From Prevotella sp. HJM029 (lineage in GTDB: Bacteria > Bacteroidota > Bacteroidia > Bacteroidales > Bacteroidaceae), in contig NZ_AZHT01000015.1 of the NCBI RefSeq assembly GCF_000599605.1, positions 1 to 47,788 on the forward strand: 47,788 nucleotides of DNA, read 5' to 3'. Within the stretch, counting starts at the first letter, position 1. Each line of letters opens with the position of its first letter. The position numbers were made by a program, and so were the translations under genes. This document shows, piece by piece, positions 1 through 7,713 of the stretch. The notes below the pieces were generated by a model. That model was not told where the DNA came from, searched no databases, and worked only from the letters and a program-made list of their open reading frames with translations.

Positions 1-538
1 TCAAAAAGATTTATTCTTCTAAGAGTGTATGGGTGAGAATTGAGTGGATGGTAGGTTTTGCAGAGGTCTCGTTTCTATCCCCAAAAATGCATCATCGTCA
101 TGCGTCGAAATGGGAAAAACATGAAAGACACACTATCTACGTACAACGAAGTGGCAAGAACCGACTCCTATACAAGCCCACTTCTTGCTACAGTTTTACC
201 CTTGTCCCACCCACTTCTCTACCCCATCGCTCCTACCTGCTATGCAACGCTATAGAAAAGCAGTGCAAATGGTGTCACAATCTCATCGTGATTGCTGTGC
301 AACAGCATAGCTTTTATGAGGTAAAGTGCACCATTTTTATTGGCAATCAAGTACCCGCTTGTTGTCTACCCATCGAAATAGACATGCTAAGCAAGGATTC
401 CATTAGAAGCATTTTAAATATTCCCCAGTCGCTCCCAACGAGAAATAAAGCAACTACGAAAGCTCTGTTTCAGTCTTCTTTCATCGCTTTTACTTGCTAA
501 AGATGACAACGATAAACGACGATTAAAAAATAAAATTG
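1..538. other. Gene-poor left edge, no supported coding region
   Basis: I see no gene here that I can support. A 155-codon open frame (33-500, plus) is present, but its translation is Cys/His/Pro/Ser-rich without domain or hydrophobic pattern, has no promoter box or plausible start context, and resembles no family I know. The segment does carry the 11-mer GCATAGCTTTT at 305-315, which recurs at 34911-34921 upstream of ispD. Confidence 0.5.
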
Positions 539-546
539 TAACTTTG
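539..546 (+). promoter_or_regulatory. Bacteroidota -7 box for the acyltransferase gene
   Basis: TAACTTTG matches the TAnnTTTG -7 consensus of Bacteroidota primary sigma factor. No clear TTTG -33 box is seen at the expected distance. Its position rules out the upstream TTG codon at 544 as the start of the next gene and supports the ATG at 610, giving a leader of about 55-60 nt. Confidence 0.6.
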
Positions 547-609
547 CACATCATCAGTAACGATAAAAGGGATAGTATTCGCATTCATTTCACAACAGAA
601 TCCGTTTTT

Positions 610-1626
610 ATGAATAAAGAACAATCGGTCCTGCTTAAAGGTGTAGCCATCTTAATGATGCTATTTTTACATCTTTTTAATCACCCACAAGTAGATGCCA
701 TGTGCACCCCTCTACTTTACATCGGTAGCACACCACTTGTCTATTTCCTAAGTCACGCCGCACATCCTGTTGCTATTTTCCTCATCATAAGTGGTTATGG
801 CCTACATTATATTTACACAAAAGGACAGATAACCATCAAAGGGCAGATAAAGAAATTATGTAAACTATATATTTTCTATTGGCTCACTTTGCTCATTTTT
901 GTCAACATAGGCCATTGGATAGGTAAGGAAGGCTATCCTGGGGATTGGGAGACTGCAGTGCTCAATGCAATTGGCTTACGGAGTAACTATAACACAGAAA
1001 CTTGGTTTCTATTTCCATACGCGTTACTATCTCTATCGGCTTTCTACTTGTTTAAAGGCATGAGAAAGATTGGAGTCCCAATGAGTATCCTCACCTCTGG
1101 AGTCCTTTATCTCGCAAGCATCTATACCATTAGCCGTTATATTGCACCCAATGGGGCGTATGGAACTTGGGCTTATTTTGTTTGCACCTATTTCGATTTA
1201 CTACTTCCTTTTATGATTGGGGCAGCCCTACACCACATTGGCACCACCCATCAGCTAAGAATTGCCATTTTCTCTCAGCATCAATGGCTCGTTTATATCC
1301 TTTTGCTTGGGCTAATCGTTATCGACTGTTCGCTTTCCAACGCCATTACCAATCTCATCTTCGAAATAGCACTGGCTGTGCTTTTCTTACAAATACGGAT
1401 CGTTTCTTCCATAAAAAGTTTTCTATCTGCTATGGGAAAACAGTCTATGGTCATGTGGCTCATACACACTTATTTTTGCAATTATTTCTTTCATGATTTT
1501 ATTTATGGGTTTAAATATCCCATTATCATTTATGCGACACTACTCGTCATCAGTTATTGCACATCTCTCCTCATCTCTTTCTGTGGGAATAAGCTCATTC
1601 ATTCCATTCCTTGGCTACGTAGATAA
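610..1626 (+). CDS. Acyltransferase-3 family integral membrane protein
   Basis: 338-residue polytopic membrane protein with about ten hydrophobic segments. The N-terminus (MNKEQSVLLKGVAILMMLFL, followed by H-L-F) is the hallmark opening of the acyltransferase-3 (OafA/YrhL/NodX) family, in which a His at the end of the first membrane helix is catalytic. Such enzymes move acetyl or other acyl groups across the inner membrane onto sugars of LPS, capsule or other glycans; the substrate cannot be read from sequence. I chose ATG 610 because the longer frame starts within the -7 box. The gene stands alone, about 200 bp ahead of purB, with no neighbouring glycan genes, so its pathway is unknown. Confidence 0.8.
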   Translation: MNKEQSVLLKGVAILMMLFLHLFNHPQVDAMCTPLLYIGSTPLVYFLSHAAHPVAIFLIISGYGLHYIYTKGQITIKGQIKKLCKLYIFYWLTLLIFVNIGHWIGKEGYPGDWETAVLNAIGLRSNYNTETWFLFPYALLSLSAFYLFKGMRKIGVPMSILTSGVLYLASIYTISRYIAPNGAYGTWAYFVCTYFDLLLPFMIGAALHHIGTTHQLRIAIFSQHQWLVYILLLGLIVIDCSLSNAITNLIFEIALAVLFLQIRIVSSIKSFLSAMGKQSMVMWLIHTYFCNYFFHDFIYGFKYPIIIYATLLVISYCTSLLISFCGNKLIHSIPWLRR

Positions 1627-1770
1627 CTTGCAATGGGACAAAATTTCAATTGTTCACAGTTTCTCAATACGCACAAGATAAGCCACACCATAAGTTACTA
1701 ACCAAACCATCTTTCTTAGAATTTAAAAAACTTTATCATTCTGGAAGAAAGCAGTTTTGTGAAAAAACAG

Positions 1771-1778
1771 TATCTTTG
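1771..1778 (+). promoter_or_regulatory. -7 box for purB
   Basis: TATCTTTG fits TAnnTTTG and lies 52 bp before the purB ATG. A TTTG at 1756-1759 is too close (11 bp) to be the canonical -33 box. Confidence 0.65.
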
Positions 1779-1830
1779 CGGTGTCGATATCTTTCGTATT
1801 CAATAAGGTTTTAAACATCAATTAAAAGAG

Positions 1831-3177
1831 ATGATTCTTGATTCACTGACCGCCATTTCACCTATCGATGGACGTTATAGAAATAAATGCCAAGAACTTG
1901 CCGATTATTTTTCGGAATATGCGTTAATACGCTATCGTGTTCGTGTAGAAATAGAGTATTTCATTGCCCTCTGCGAGTGGGGACTTCCACAACTACAAGG
2001 TGTTGATAGCAGCAAGTTTGATGCTTTGCGCGACATCTACCGCCACTTTTCTGAGGCCGATGCAAGCCGTGTAAAGACGATTGAACAAACCACCAATCAC
2101 GATGTAAAAGCCGTAGAATATTTCATTAAAGAGGCATTCGACCGCATCGGTGGGCTTGAAGCATACAAGGAATTTATTCACTTTGGACTGACATCGCAAG
2201 ATATCAACAACACCAGCGTGCCACTTTCACTGAAAGAAGCTTTGGAAAATGTGTATTATCCACAAACGGAAGTGCTCATCCAGCAACTCGAAACCTATGC
2301 CGAGGAGTGGAAAGCAGTGCCCATGTTGGCCAAGACACATGGACAACCGGCCTCACCCACACGATTGGGAAAGGAGATTATGGTGTATGTTTATCGCCTG
2401 AAAGAGCAGTTGGCCATGCTAAAGACTTGCAAATTCACAGCCAAATTTGGCGGCGCAACGGGCAATTTCAATGCACACCATGTGGCCTACCCACAAATCA
2501 ATTGGCCAGAATTCGGTGCGCAGTTTGTTGGTCAGAAGTTGGGCTTGGAACGCGAGACATGGACCACACAGATTAGCAATTACGACCACATGGGTGCCGT
2601 TTTTGATGGCATCCGTCGCATCAACACCATCCTCATCGACCTTGATCGCGACTTTTGGCTGTATATTTCTATGGATTATTTCAAGCAGAAGATAAAAGCA
2701 GGCGAAGTGGGTTCGAGTGCCATGCCCCACAAAGTGAACCCCATCGACTATGAGAATAGCGAAGGAAACTTAGGGGTGGCCAATGCACTCTTGCAATTCT
2801 TAGCACAGAAACTGCCCGTGAGCCGCCTGCAACGCGACCTCACCGACAGCACCGTGCTGCGCAATATTGGCGTTCCTTTGGCACATAGTCTCATCGCAAT
2901 GCAAAGCACCTTGAAAGGATTGCAAAAGCTCATTCTCAACGAAGATAAATTGAAAGCCGACTTAGACAACACGTGGGCAGTAGTGGCCGAAGCCATACAA
3001 ACCATTCTTCGCCGAGAGAACTATCCCCATCCTTACGAAGCTTTAAAAGCATTGACACGAACCAACCAACACATGACCCAAGAAACGATTCAGCAATTCA
3101 TTGCACAACTCGATGTGCCTCAAAACGTAAAAGCTGAATTGATGGCCATCACGCCGCTGAATTATACGGGCATGTAG
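1831..3177 (+). CDS. purB: Adenylosuccinate lyase
   Basis: 448 residues, the expected length for the E. coli-like PurB subgroup. It catalyses two beta-eliminations that release fumarate: SAICAR to AICAR in purine synthesis and adenylosuccinate to AMP. Visible family features are the HFGLTSQDINNTS segment around residue 120, KTHGQPASPTRLGKE near 170 (catalytic His region) and the fumarase/aspartase signature loop GSSAMPHKVNP around residues 293-303 containing the catalytic Ser. Cytoplasmic homotetramer in characterised relatives. The next gene on the same strand starts 79 bp later, so transcription may continue into the pseudouridine synthase and tRNA synthetase genes. Identification is very secure. 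Confidence 0.97.
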   Translation: MILDSLTAISPIDGRYRNKCQELADYFSEYALIRYRVRVEIEYFIALCEWGLPQLQGVDSSKFDALRDIYRHFSEADASRVKTIEQTTNHDVKAVEYFIKEAFDRIGGLEAYKEFIHFGLTSQDINNTSVPLSLKEALENVYYPQTEVLIQQLETYAEEWKAVPMLAKTHGQPASPTRLGKEIMVYVYRLKEQLAMLKTCKFTAKFGGATGNFNAHHVAYPQINWPEFGAQFVGQKLGLERETWTTQISNYDHMGAVFDGIRRINTILIDLDRDFWLYISMDYFKQKIKAGEVGSSAMPHKVNPIDYENSEGNLGVANALLQFLAQKLPVSRLQRDLTDSTVLRNIGVPLAHSLIAMQSTLKGLQKLILNEDKLKADLDNTWAVVAEAIQTILRRENYPHPYEALKALTRTNQHMTQETIQQFIAQLDVPQNVKAELMAITPLNYTGM

Positions 3178-3256
3178 ACCACTCGAAAATATAAAAGAAA
3201 GTTATCATAAAGTATTAACCCGGCCGCGAGGCTACAAAAATCATGAATTAAAAATT

Positions 3257-4735
3257 ATGGATTCAGAATTAGAAAAAAATGCTCAACCTCTGTCTAACGA
3301 ACAGACTGAGGGCGCCCGTGAGGGTTACTCACGACAAACAGAAAGTTACTCACCCAACTATCGCAATGCAAGTAGGCCACAACGCCCACGCATTCATTCA
3401 CAACGGGCGTATAGTTCAGAAGGTGCAGGCAACGAAAACGAAGGCGGATTCCGTCCAGAAGGTTTCGGCAGTGCGCTGCAAAACAACGAACGTCCACAAC
3501 GCAGTTACCAACCTTACCAAGGAGGTTATAACCGCCAACAAGGGGGATACAACAGCCGTGGTGGCAATAGTAGACCACAACAAGGTGGTTATCGCCCACG
3601 TTTCAATAACAATGGTGGCGAGCAACAAGGAGGTTACCAGCCCCGCCCACAAGGTAATTATGCACGTCCTCAGCAGCAAGGCTATCGTCCTCGCTACAAT
3701 GCGAATGGCGAAGAGCAGCAAGGAGGCTACCAACCTCGGCAGCAACAAGGTTATGGACGCCCACAACAAGGAGGCTATCAACCTCGCGGCGGATACCCAA
3801 ACAACCGTAACTACAATAACAATGGTGGCGGTTATCCCCAACAAGGTGGATATAACAATCGCAACTATAATAATAATTATGGAGGCTACCATAACCACCC
3901 ACAACAGAATTTCAACAACAACCGCAACTTTAAGAACAATCGCCCAGGCTATGACCCCAATGCGAAATACAGCTTAAAGAAGCGCATTGAATATAAAGAA
4001 ACACACATCGACCCCAACGAGCCCATTCGTTTGAATAAATATTTGGCCAACGCAGGTGTATGCTCTCGTCGTGAAGCGGATGAATTTATCCAAGCAGGAG
4101 TAGTGACGGTGAACGGCAATGTTGTTACCGAATTGGGTACAAAGGTGTTGCGTTCTGACGAGGTGAAATTCCACGACCAGATAGTTTCTTTGGAGAAGAA
4201 GGTCTATGTGTTGCTCAATAAGCCTAAAGATTATGTGACAACAAGCGATGACCCACAACAACGCAAGATAGTCATGGACTTGGTTAAAGATGTTTGTCCT
4301 GAGCGAATTTATCCCGTGGGTCGCTTAGACCGCAACACAACGGGCGTGCTGTTGTTGACAAATGATGGCGATTTAGCAAGCAAACTCACGCATCCCAAAT
4401 TCTTGAAAAAGAAAGTCTATCATGTGCATTTAGATAAGAATGTGGCTGAGGAAGACTTGCAAAAGATTGCCAGCGGCATTGAATTAGAAGATGGAGAGAT
4501 TCATGCAGATGCGATAGAATATACTGACCCACACGACAAAAAGCAAGTGGGCATAGAGATTCACAGCGGCAAGAACCGCATCGTTCGTCGCATTTTTGAA
4601 CACTTAGGCTATCGCGTAACACGCTTGGATCGTGTGCAATTTGCAGGTCTAACAAAAAAGAATCTTCGTCGTGGTGACTGGAGATTCCTCACGGAACAAG
4701 AGGTAGAAATCCTCCGGAGTGGGATGTTTGAGTAA
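3257..4735 (+). CDS. RsuA/RluB-family rRNA pseudouridine synthase with a long disordered N-terminal tail
   Basis: 492 residues, roughly twice the size of a bare RsuA/RluB enzyme. Residues 1-80 are polar and charged; about 80-235 form a low-complexity tract with seven QGGY motifs, many RPQ/RPR motifs and Asn-rich stretches. An S4 RNA-binding domain follows (about 257-300, RLNKYLANAGVCSRREAD), then the catalytic domain with GRLDRNTTGVLLLTNDGDLA, where Asp358 is the predicted nucleophile. The core should isomerise a uridine in large-subunit rRNA (RluB-like, helix 89 region) or another rRNA site. The tail resembles the RGG/QGGY disordered regions of RNA-binding proteins and probably adds RNA affinity. 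It sits 15 bp before asnS, consistent with a translation-related operon. The exact target uridine is uncertain. Confidence 0.9.
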   Translation: MDSELEKNAQPLSNEQTEGAREGYSRQTESYSPNYRNASRPQRPRIHSQRAYSSEGAGNENEGGFRPEGFGSALQNNERPQRSYQPYQGGYNRQQGGYNSRGGNSRPQQGGYRPRFNNNGGEQQGGYQPRPQGNYARPQQQGYRPRYNANGEEQQGGYQPRQQQGYGRPQQGGYQPRGGYPNNRNYNNNGGGYPQQGGYNNRNYNNNYGGYHNHPQQNFNNNRNFKNNRPGYDPNAKYSLKKRIEYKETHIDPNEPIRLNKYLANAGVCSRREADEFIQAGVVTVNGNVVTELGTKVLRSDEVKFHDQIVSLEKKVYVLLNKPKDYVTTSDDPQQRKIVMDLVKDVCPERIYPVGRLDRNTTGVLLLTNDGDLASKLTHPKFLKKKVYHVHLDKNVAEEDLQKIASGIELEDGEIHADAIEYTDPHDKKQVGIEIHSGKNRIVRRIFEHLGYRVTRLDRVQFAGLTKKNLRRGDWRFLTEQEVEILRSGMFE

Positions 4736-4750
4736 TATTCAGAATTGAAA

Positions 4751-6142
4751 ATGAAAAGAACAAAAATAGTCGACGCCCTCAAAAGCGTCGACTTTAATCA
4801 CGATATACTCGTGAAAGGATGGGTGCGCTCCCACAGAAACAGTAAGGCTGTCGACTTTATTGCCCTCAACGATGGGTCGACCATCAACAACATTCAGATT
4901 GTGGTTGACCCCACTTCGATGGATGCTGAAGCCTTGAAAAGCATCACAACAGGTGCATGTATCGGGGTAACAGGAACATTGGTGCAAAGCCAAGGTGCTG
5001 GTCAAAGCGTTGAAATTCAAAGCAAAGCCATCGAAATCTATGGTCTTTGCCCGTCGGATTATCCCATGCAAAAGAAGGGACAGAGCTTTGAATACATGCG
5101 CAAATATGCGCATCTGCGTCTGCGCACCAACACCTTTGGTGCCGTTTTCCGCATTCGTCACAACATGGCGATTGCCATTCATCAGTATTTCCACGAGCAT
5201 GGTTACTACTATTTCCACACGCCATTGATCACCGCAAGCGATGCCGAAGGTGCGGGAGAGATGTTTCAAGTGACGACACTCGACCTCAGCAGAACAGGCA
5301 AAACGGGTGAGGTGCCCTATGAAAAAGATTTCTTTGGCAAAAAAACGAGCCTCACCGTGTCGGGTCAATTAGAGGGCGAATTGGGCGCAACAGCCTTAGG
5401 TGGCATCTACACCTTTGGCCCAACGTTCCGCGCAGAGAATAGCAATACGCCGCGCCATTTGGCAGAATTTTGGATGATTGAACCCGAAGTGGCCTTCTTA
5501 GACAAAGATGAGCTGATGGATTTAGAGGAAGATTTCATTAAATTCTGCGTGCGCTGGGCGTTGGAACACTGCAAAGACGATTTGGAATTCCTCAACAAGA
5601 TGATTGACAAAAACTTGTTGGAGACGTTGCAATCGGTCATTAAAGAAGACTTTGTTCGCCTGACCTACACCGAAGGAATTGAAATTCTTCAAGCGGCAGT
5701 GAAGAACGGAAAGAAGTTCGAATTCCCCGTAACGGAATGGGGAATGGATTTGAGCAGCGAGCACGAACGCTATTTAGTGGAAGAACATTTCAAACGTCCT
5801 GTCATCATGACCGACTATCCTTCGGAAATCAAAGCGTTCTATATGAAGAAAAATGCCGATGGCAAAACCATGCAAGGCACCGACGTGCTCTTCCCAAGAA
5901 TTGGCGAAATCATTGGCGGTTCGGTGCGCGAAGAGAGCTATGAGAAGCTGGTGGCCGAAATCAAAGCGCGTGGTATGGCACCCGAAAGCTACAGCTGGTA
6001 TCTCGACACACGCAAATATGGCTCGTGCCCACATGCTGGATTTGGCCTCGGTTTCGAGCGTTTGATACTCTTTGTCACGGGTATGCAGAACATCCGCGAT
6101 GTCATTCCGTTCCCACGCACACCTAAATCAGCCGAGTTCTAA
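4751..6142 (+). CDS. asnS: Asparaginyl-tRNA synthetase
   Basis: 463 residues, class IIb aminoacyl-tRNA synthetase that charges tRNA-Asn with asparagine. An N-terminal OB-fold anticodon-binding domain (about 1-110) precedes the catalytic core. Motif 2 is seen near residue 225 ([21 protein letters not shown] region) and motif 3 near 430 (GFGLGFERL). The ATG at 4751 is preferred over the in-frame TTG six bases upstream because the resulting [10 protein letters not shown] start matches family N-termini. It lies 15 bp after the pseudouridine synthase and 1 bp before trpS, so the three are almost certainly co-transcribed. Confidence 0.96.
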   Translation: MKRTKIVDALKSVDFNHDILVKGWVRSHRNSKAVDFIALNDGSTINNIQIVVDPTSMDAEALKSITTGACIGVTGTLVQSQGAGQSVEIQSKAIEIYGLCPSDYPMQKKGQSFEYMRKYAHLRLRTNTFGAVFRIRHNMAIAIHQYFHEHGYYYFHTPLITASDAEGAGEMFQVTTLDLSRTGKTGEVPYEKDFFGKKTSLTVSGQLEGELGATALGGIYTFGPTFRAENSNTPRHLAEFWMIEPEVAFLDKDELMDLEEDFIKFCVRWALEHCKDDLEFLNKMIDKNLLETLQSVIKEDFVRLTYTEGIEILQAAVKNGKKFEFPVTEWGMDLSSEHERYLVEEHFKRPVIMTDYPSEIKAFYMKKNADGKTMQGTDVLFPRIGEIIGGSVREESYEKLVAEIKARGMAPESYSWYLDTRKYGSCPHAGFGLGFERLILFVTGMQNIRDVIPFPRTPKSAEF

Positions 6143-6143
6143 C

Positions 6144-7229
6144 ATGGGAAAGATTATACTAACGGGCGACCGCCCCACCGGAAAGCTGCATCTTGGCCAC
6201 TATGTGGGCAGTTTGCGGCGACGTGTTCAACTACAAAATGCTGGCGATTTCGACCGCATGTTTGTCTTCATGGCCGATGTACAGGCACTCACCGACAATG
6301 CCGATAATCCCGAAAAGATACGCCAAAACATCGTTGAAGTGGCTTTGGATTATCTGGCTGCAGGCTTAGATCCAAAGCTGTGCACGCTCTATATTCAGAG
6401 CCAAATCCCCGAATTGGCCGAGCTAACGACCTATTTGATGAACTTGGTTACTGTGTCGCGTGTGCAAAGAAACCCCACGGTGAAGACCGAAATCAAAATG
6501 CGCAACTTCGAAGCCAATATCCCCTTGGGCTTCTTCTGCTATCCCGTTTCACAGGCAGCCGACATTCTTGCCTTCAACGCCACCACCATTCCCGTGGGCG
6601 AAGACCAGGAGCCCATGATTGAGTTGACGCGCGAACTGGCTCGCCGATTCAACCAAACCTATGGCGAGGTGTTTGCCGAACCTGAAATTATGCTGCCCGA
6701 AAATGCCACGGCACGACGCCTCCCCGGCACCGACGGCAAAGAGAAAATGAGCAAAAGCCTTGGCAACTGCATTTATCTGAGCGACGATGCCGATACCGTT
6801 TGGGCTAAGGTGAAGAGCATGTACACCGACCCAACGCACCTCAATGTGAGCGATCCCGGTCATGTAGAAGGCAACGCAGTGTTCACCTATTTGGACGCCT
6901 TCGCCACCGATCAAGACTTTGCCGACTTCTGGCCCGAGTTTAAAAACCTCGACGAACTCAAGGCGGCCTACACGCAAGGCGGCATCGGCGACATGAAATG
7001 CAAGAAGCTTTTGAATAGCGTCATCAACCGCATGTTGGAACCGATGCGCATGCGTCGTCGCACCTTCGAGCAAGACATCCCCGAGATTTTCAACATGCTC
7101 AAACAAGGAAGCGAAGCGGCACGCCAAGCGGCAACACAGACTATGGAGGCGGTGAAACGCGCCATGCAGATTGATTATTTCAACGATGCTGCACTCATTC
7201 AGCAGCAAACCGAGAAGTTCAAACTGTAA
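6144..7229 (+). CDS. trpS: Tryptophanyl-tRNA synthetase
   Basis: 361 residues, class Ic synthetase that charges tRNA-Trp. The N-terminus GDRPTGKLHLGHYVGSL carries the HIGH-type ATP motif (HLGH), and KEKMSKSLGN carries the KMSKS loop. ATG 6144 follows the asnS stop by a single base; an upstream in-frame TTG inside asnS would add 24 residues with no family counterpart and is rejected. Last gene of the apparent purB-to-trpS run; downstream is a tandem hairpin array that could terminate it. No TRAP/T-box-type leader is visible, as expected for a gene internal to an operon. Confidence 0.96.
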   Translation: MGKIILTGDRPTGKLHLGHYVGSLRRRVQLQNAGDFDRMFVFMADVQALTDNADNPEKIRQNIVEVALDYLAAGLDPKLCTLYIQSQIPELAELTTYLMNLVTVSRVQRNPTVKTEIKMRNFEANIPLGFFCYPVSQAADILAFNATTIPVGEDQEPMIELTRELARRFNQTYGEVFAEPEIMLPENATARRLPGTDGKEKMSKSLGNCIYLSDDADTVWAKVKSMYTDPTHLNVSDPGHVEGNAVFTYLDAFATDQDFADFWPEFKNLDELKAAYTQGGIGDMKCKKLLNSVINRMLEPMRMRRRTFEQDIPEIFNMLKQGSEAARQAATQTMEAVKRAMQIDYFNDAALIQQQTEKFKL

Positions 7230-7241
7230 ATCGCGCCAAAG

Positions 7242-7255
7242 TTGCCCATGGGCAA
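7242..7255. repeat. Perfect 14-bp palindrome after trpS
   Basis: TTGCCCATGGGCAA lies 12 bp after the trpS stop. It can form a short hairpin only with a very tight loop, and it has no T-tract, so a terminator role is unlikely. It may be a protein-binding site or chance. Confidence 0.4.
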
Positions 7256-7327
7256 TGCGCTCGCCGACCACTCCAATGCGAAAGAATGCCTGGGTGTAGG
7301 CTTAGCGAGGAGCTTATATGAAGAAAA

Positions 7328-7597
7328 AGTGTGCGGCGTACCCTACGCCGCACACTATTTTGGTTAGTTCTATGCGGCGTAGGGTACGCCGCACACTTTT
7401 TCGGCCAGTTCTATGCGGCGTAGGGTACGCTGCACACTATTTTGGCCAGTTCTATGCGGCGTAGGGTACGCCGCACACTCTTTCGCCCAATTCTATGCGG
7501 CGTAGGGTACGCCGCACACTTTTTCGGTCAGTTCTATGCGGCGTAGGGTACGCCGCACACTATTTTGGCCAGTTCTATGCGGCGTAGGGTACGCCGC
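7328..7597. repeat. Tandem hairpin array 1: seven units, exact 41-bp period
   Basis: Seven inverted repeats with core GCGGCGTAGGGTACGCCGC (8-bp stem, 3-nt loop) begin at 7333, 7374, 7415, 7456, 7497, 7538 and 7579, a spacing of exactly 41 bp every time. Each is followed by ACACT and a T-rich stretch, then a spacer ending in TTCTAT. Unit 1 is flipped (loop CCC) and has a perfect 13-bp stem with an A-run before and a T-run after it; unit 3 has one stem mismatch; unit 7 has an 11-bp stem. The array fills the convergent gap between trpS (plus) and the C10 protease gene (minus), so the units could act as tandem terminators. No gene is present in this 484-bp gap. Confidence 0.93.
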
Positions 7598-7607
7598 ATA
7601 GGTTTTG

Positions 7608-7697
7608 CGTTGGGTGGGCAGTGTGTGCAATGCATTTCCGCCCTCAATGGTGTTTGGTGTGCCGCAACATTAAGGCGATTTACTCCACCACCCAACG
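7608..7697. repeat. 10-bp inverted repeat pair after array 1
   Basis: CGTTGGGTGG at 7608-7617 is matched by its exact reverse complement at 7688-7697, 70 bp apart, just beyond the 3' end of the protease gene on its downstream side. It could close a long stem in the protease mRNA 3' end, but the wide loop makes this weak. Confidence 0.4.
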
Positions 7698-7713
7698 AAT
7701 AACTTGCCACAAC

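Noticed and set aside
33-500. 155-codon open frame at the left edge
   Set aside because: No promoter, no recognisable fold or hydrophobic pattern, unusual Cys/His content; I could not support it as a gene.
1755-1759. TTTTG upstream of purB as a -33 box
   Set aside because: Only 11-12 bp from the -7 box; Bacteroidota promoters need about 19-21 bp.
4739-5368. 209-codon minus-strand frame opposite asnS
   Set aside because: asnS is unambiguous on the plus strand; the antisense frame is rich in His/Cys/Phe and has no domain.
7328-7597. CRISPR array
   Set aside because: The full 41-bp unit is conserved including the spacer portion, and the other arrays behave alike; there are no unique spacers and no cas genes.
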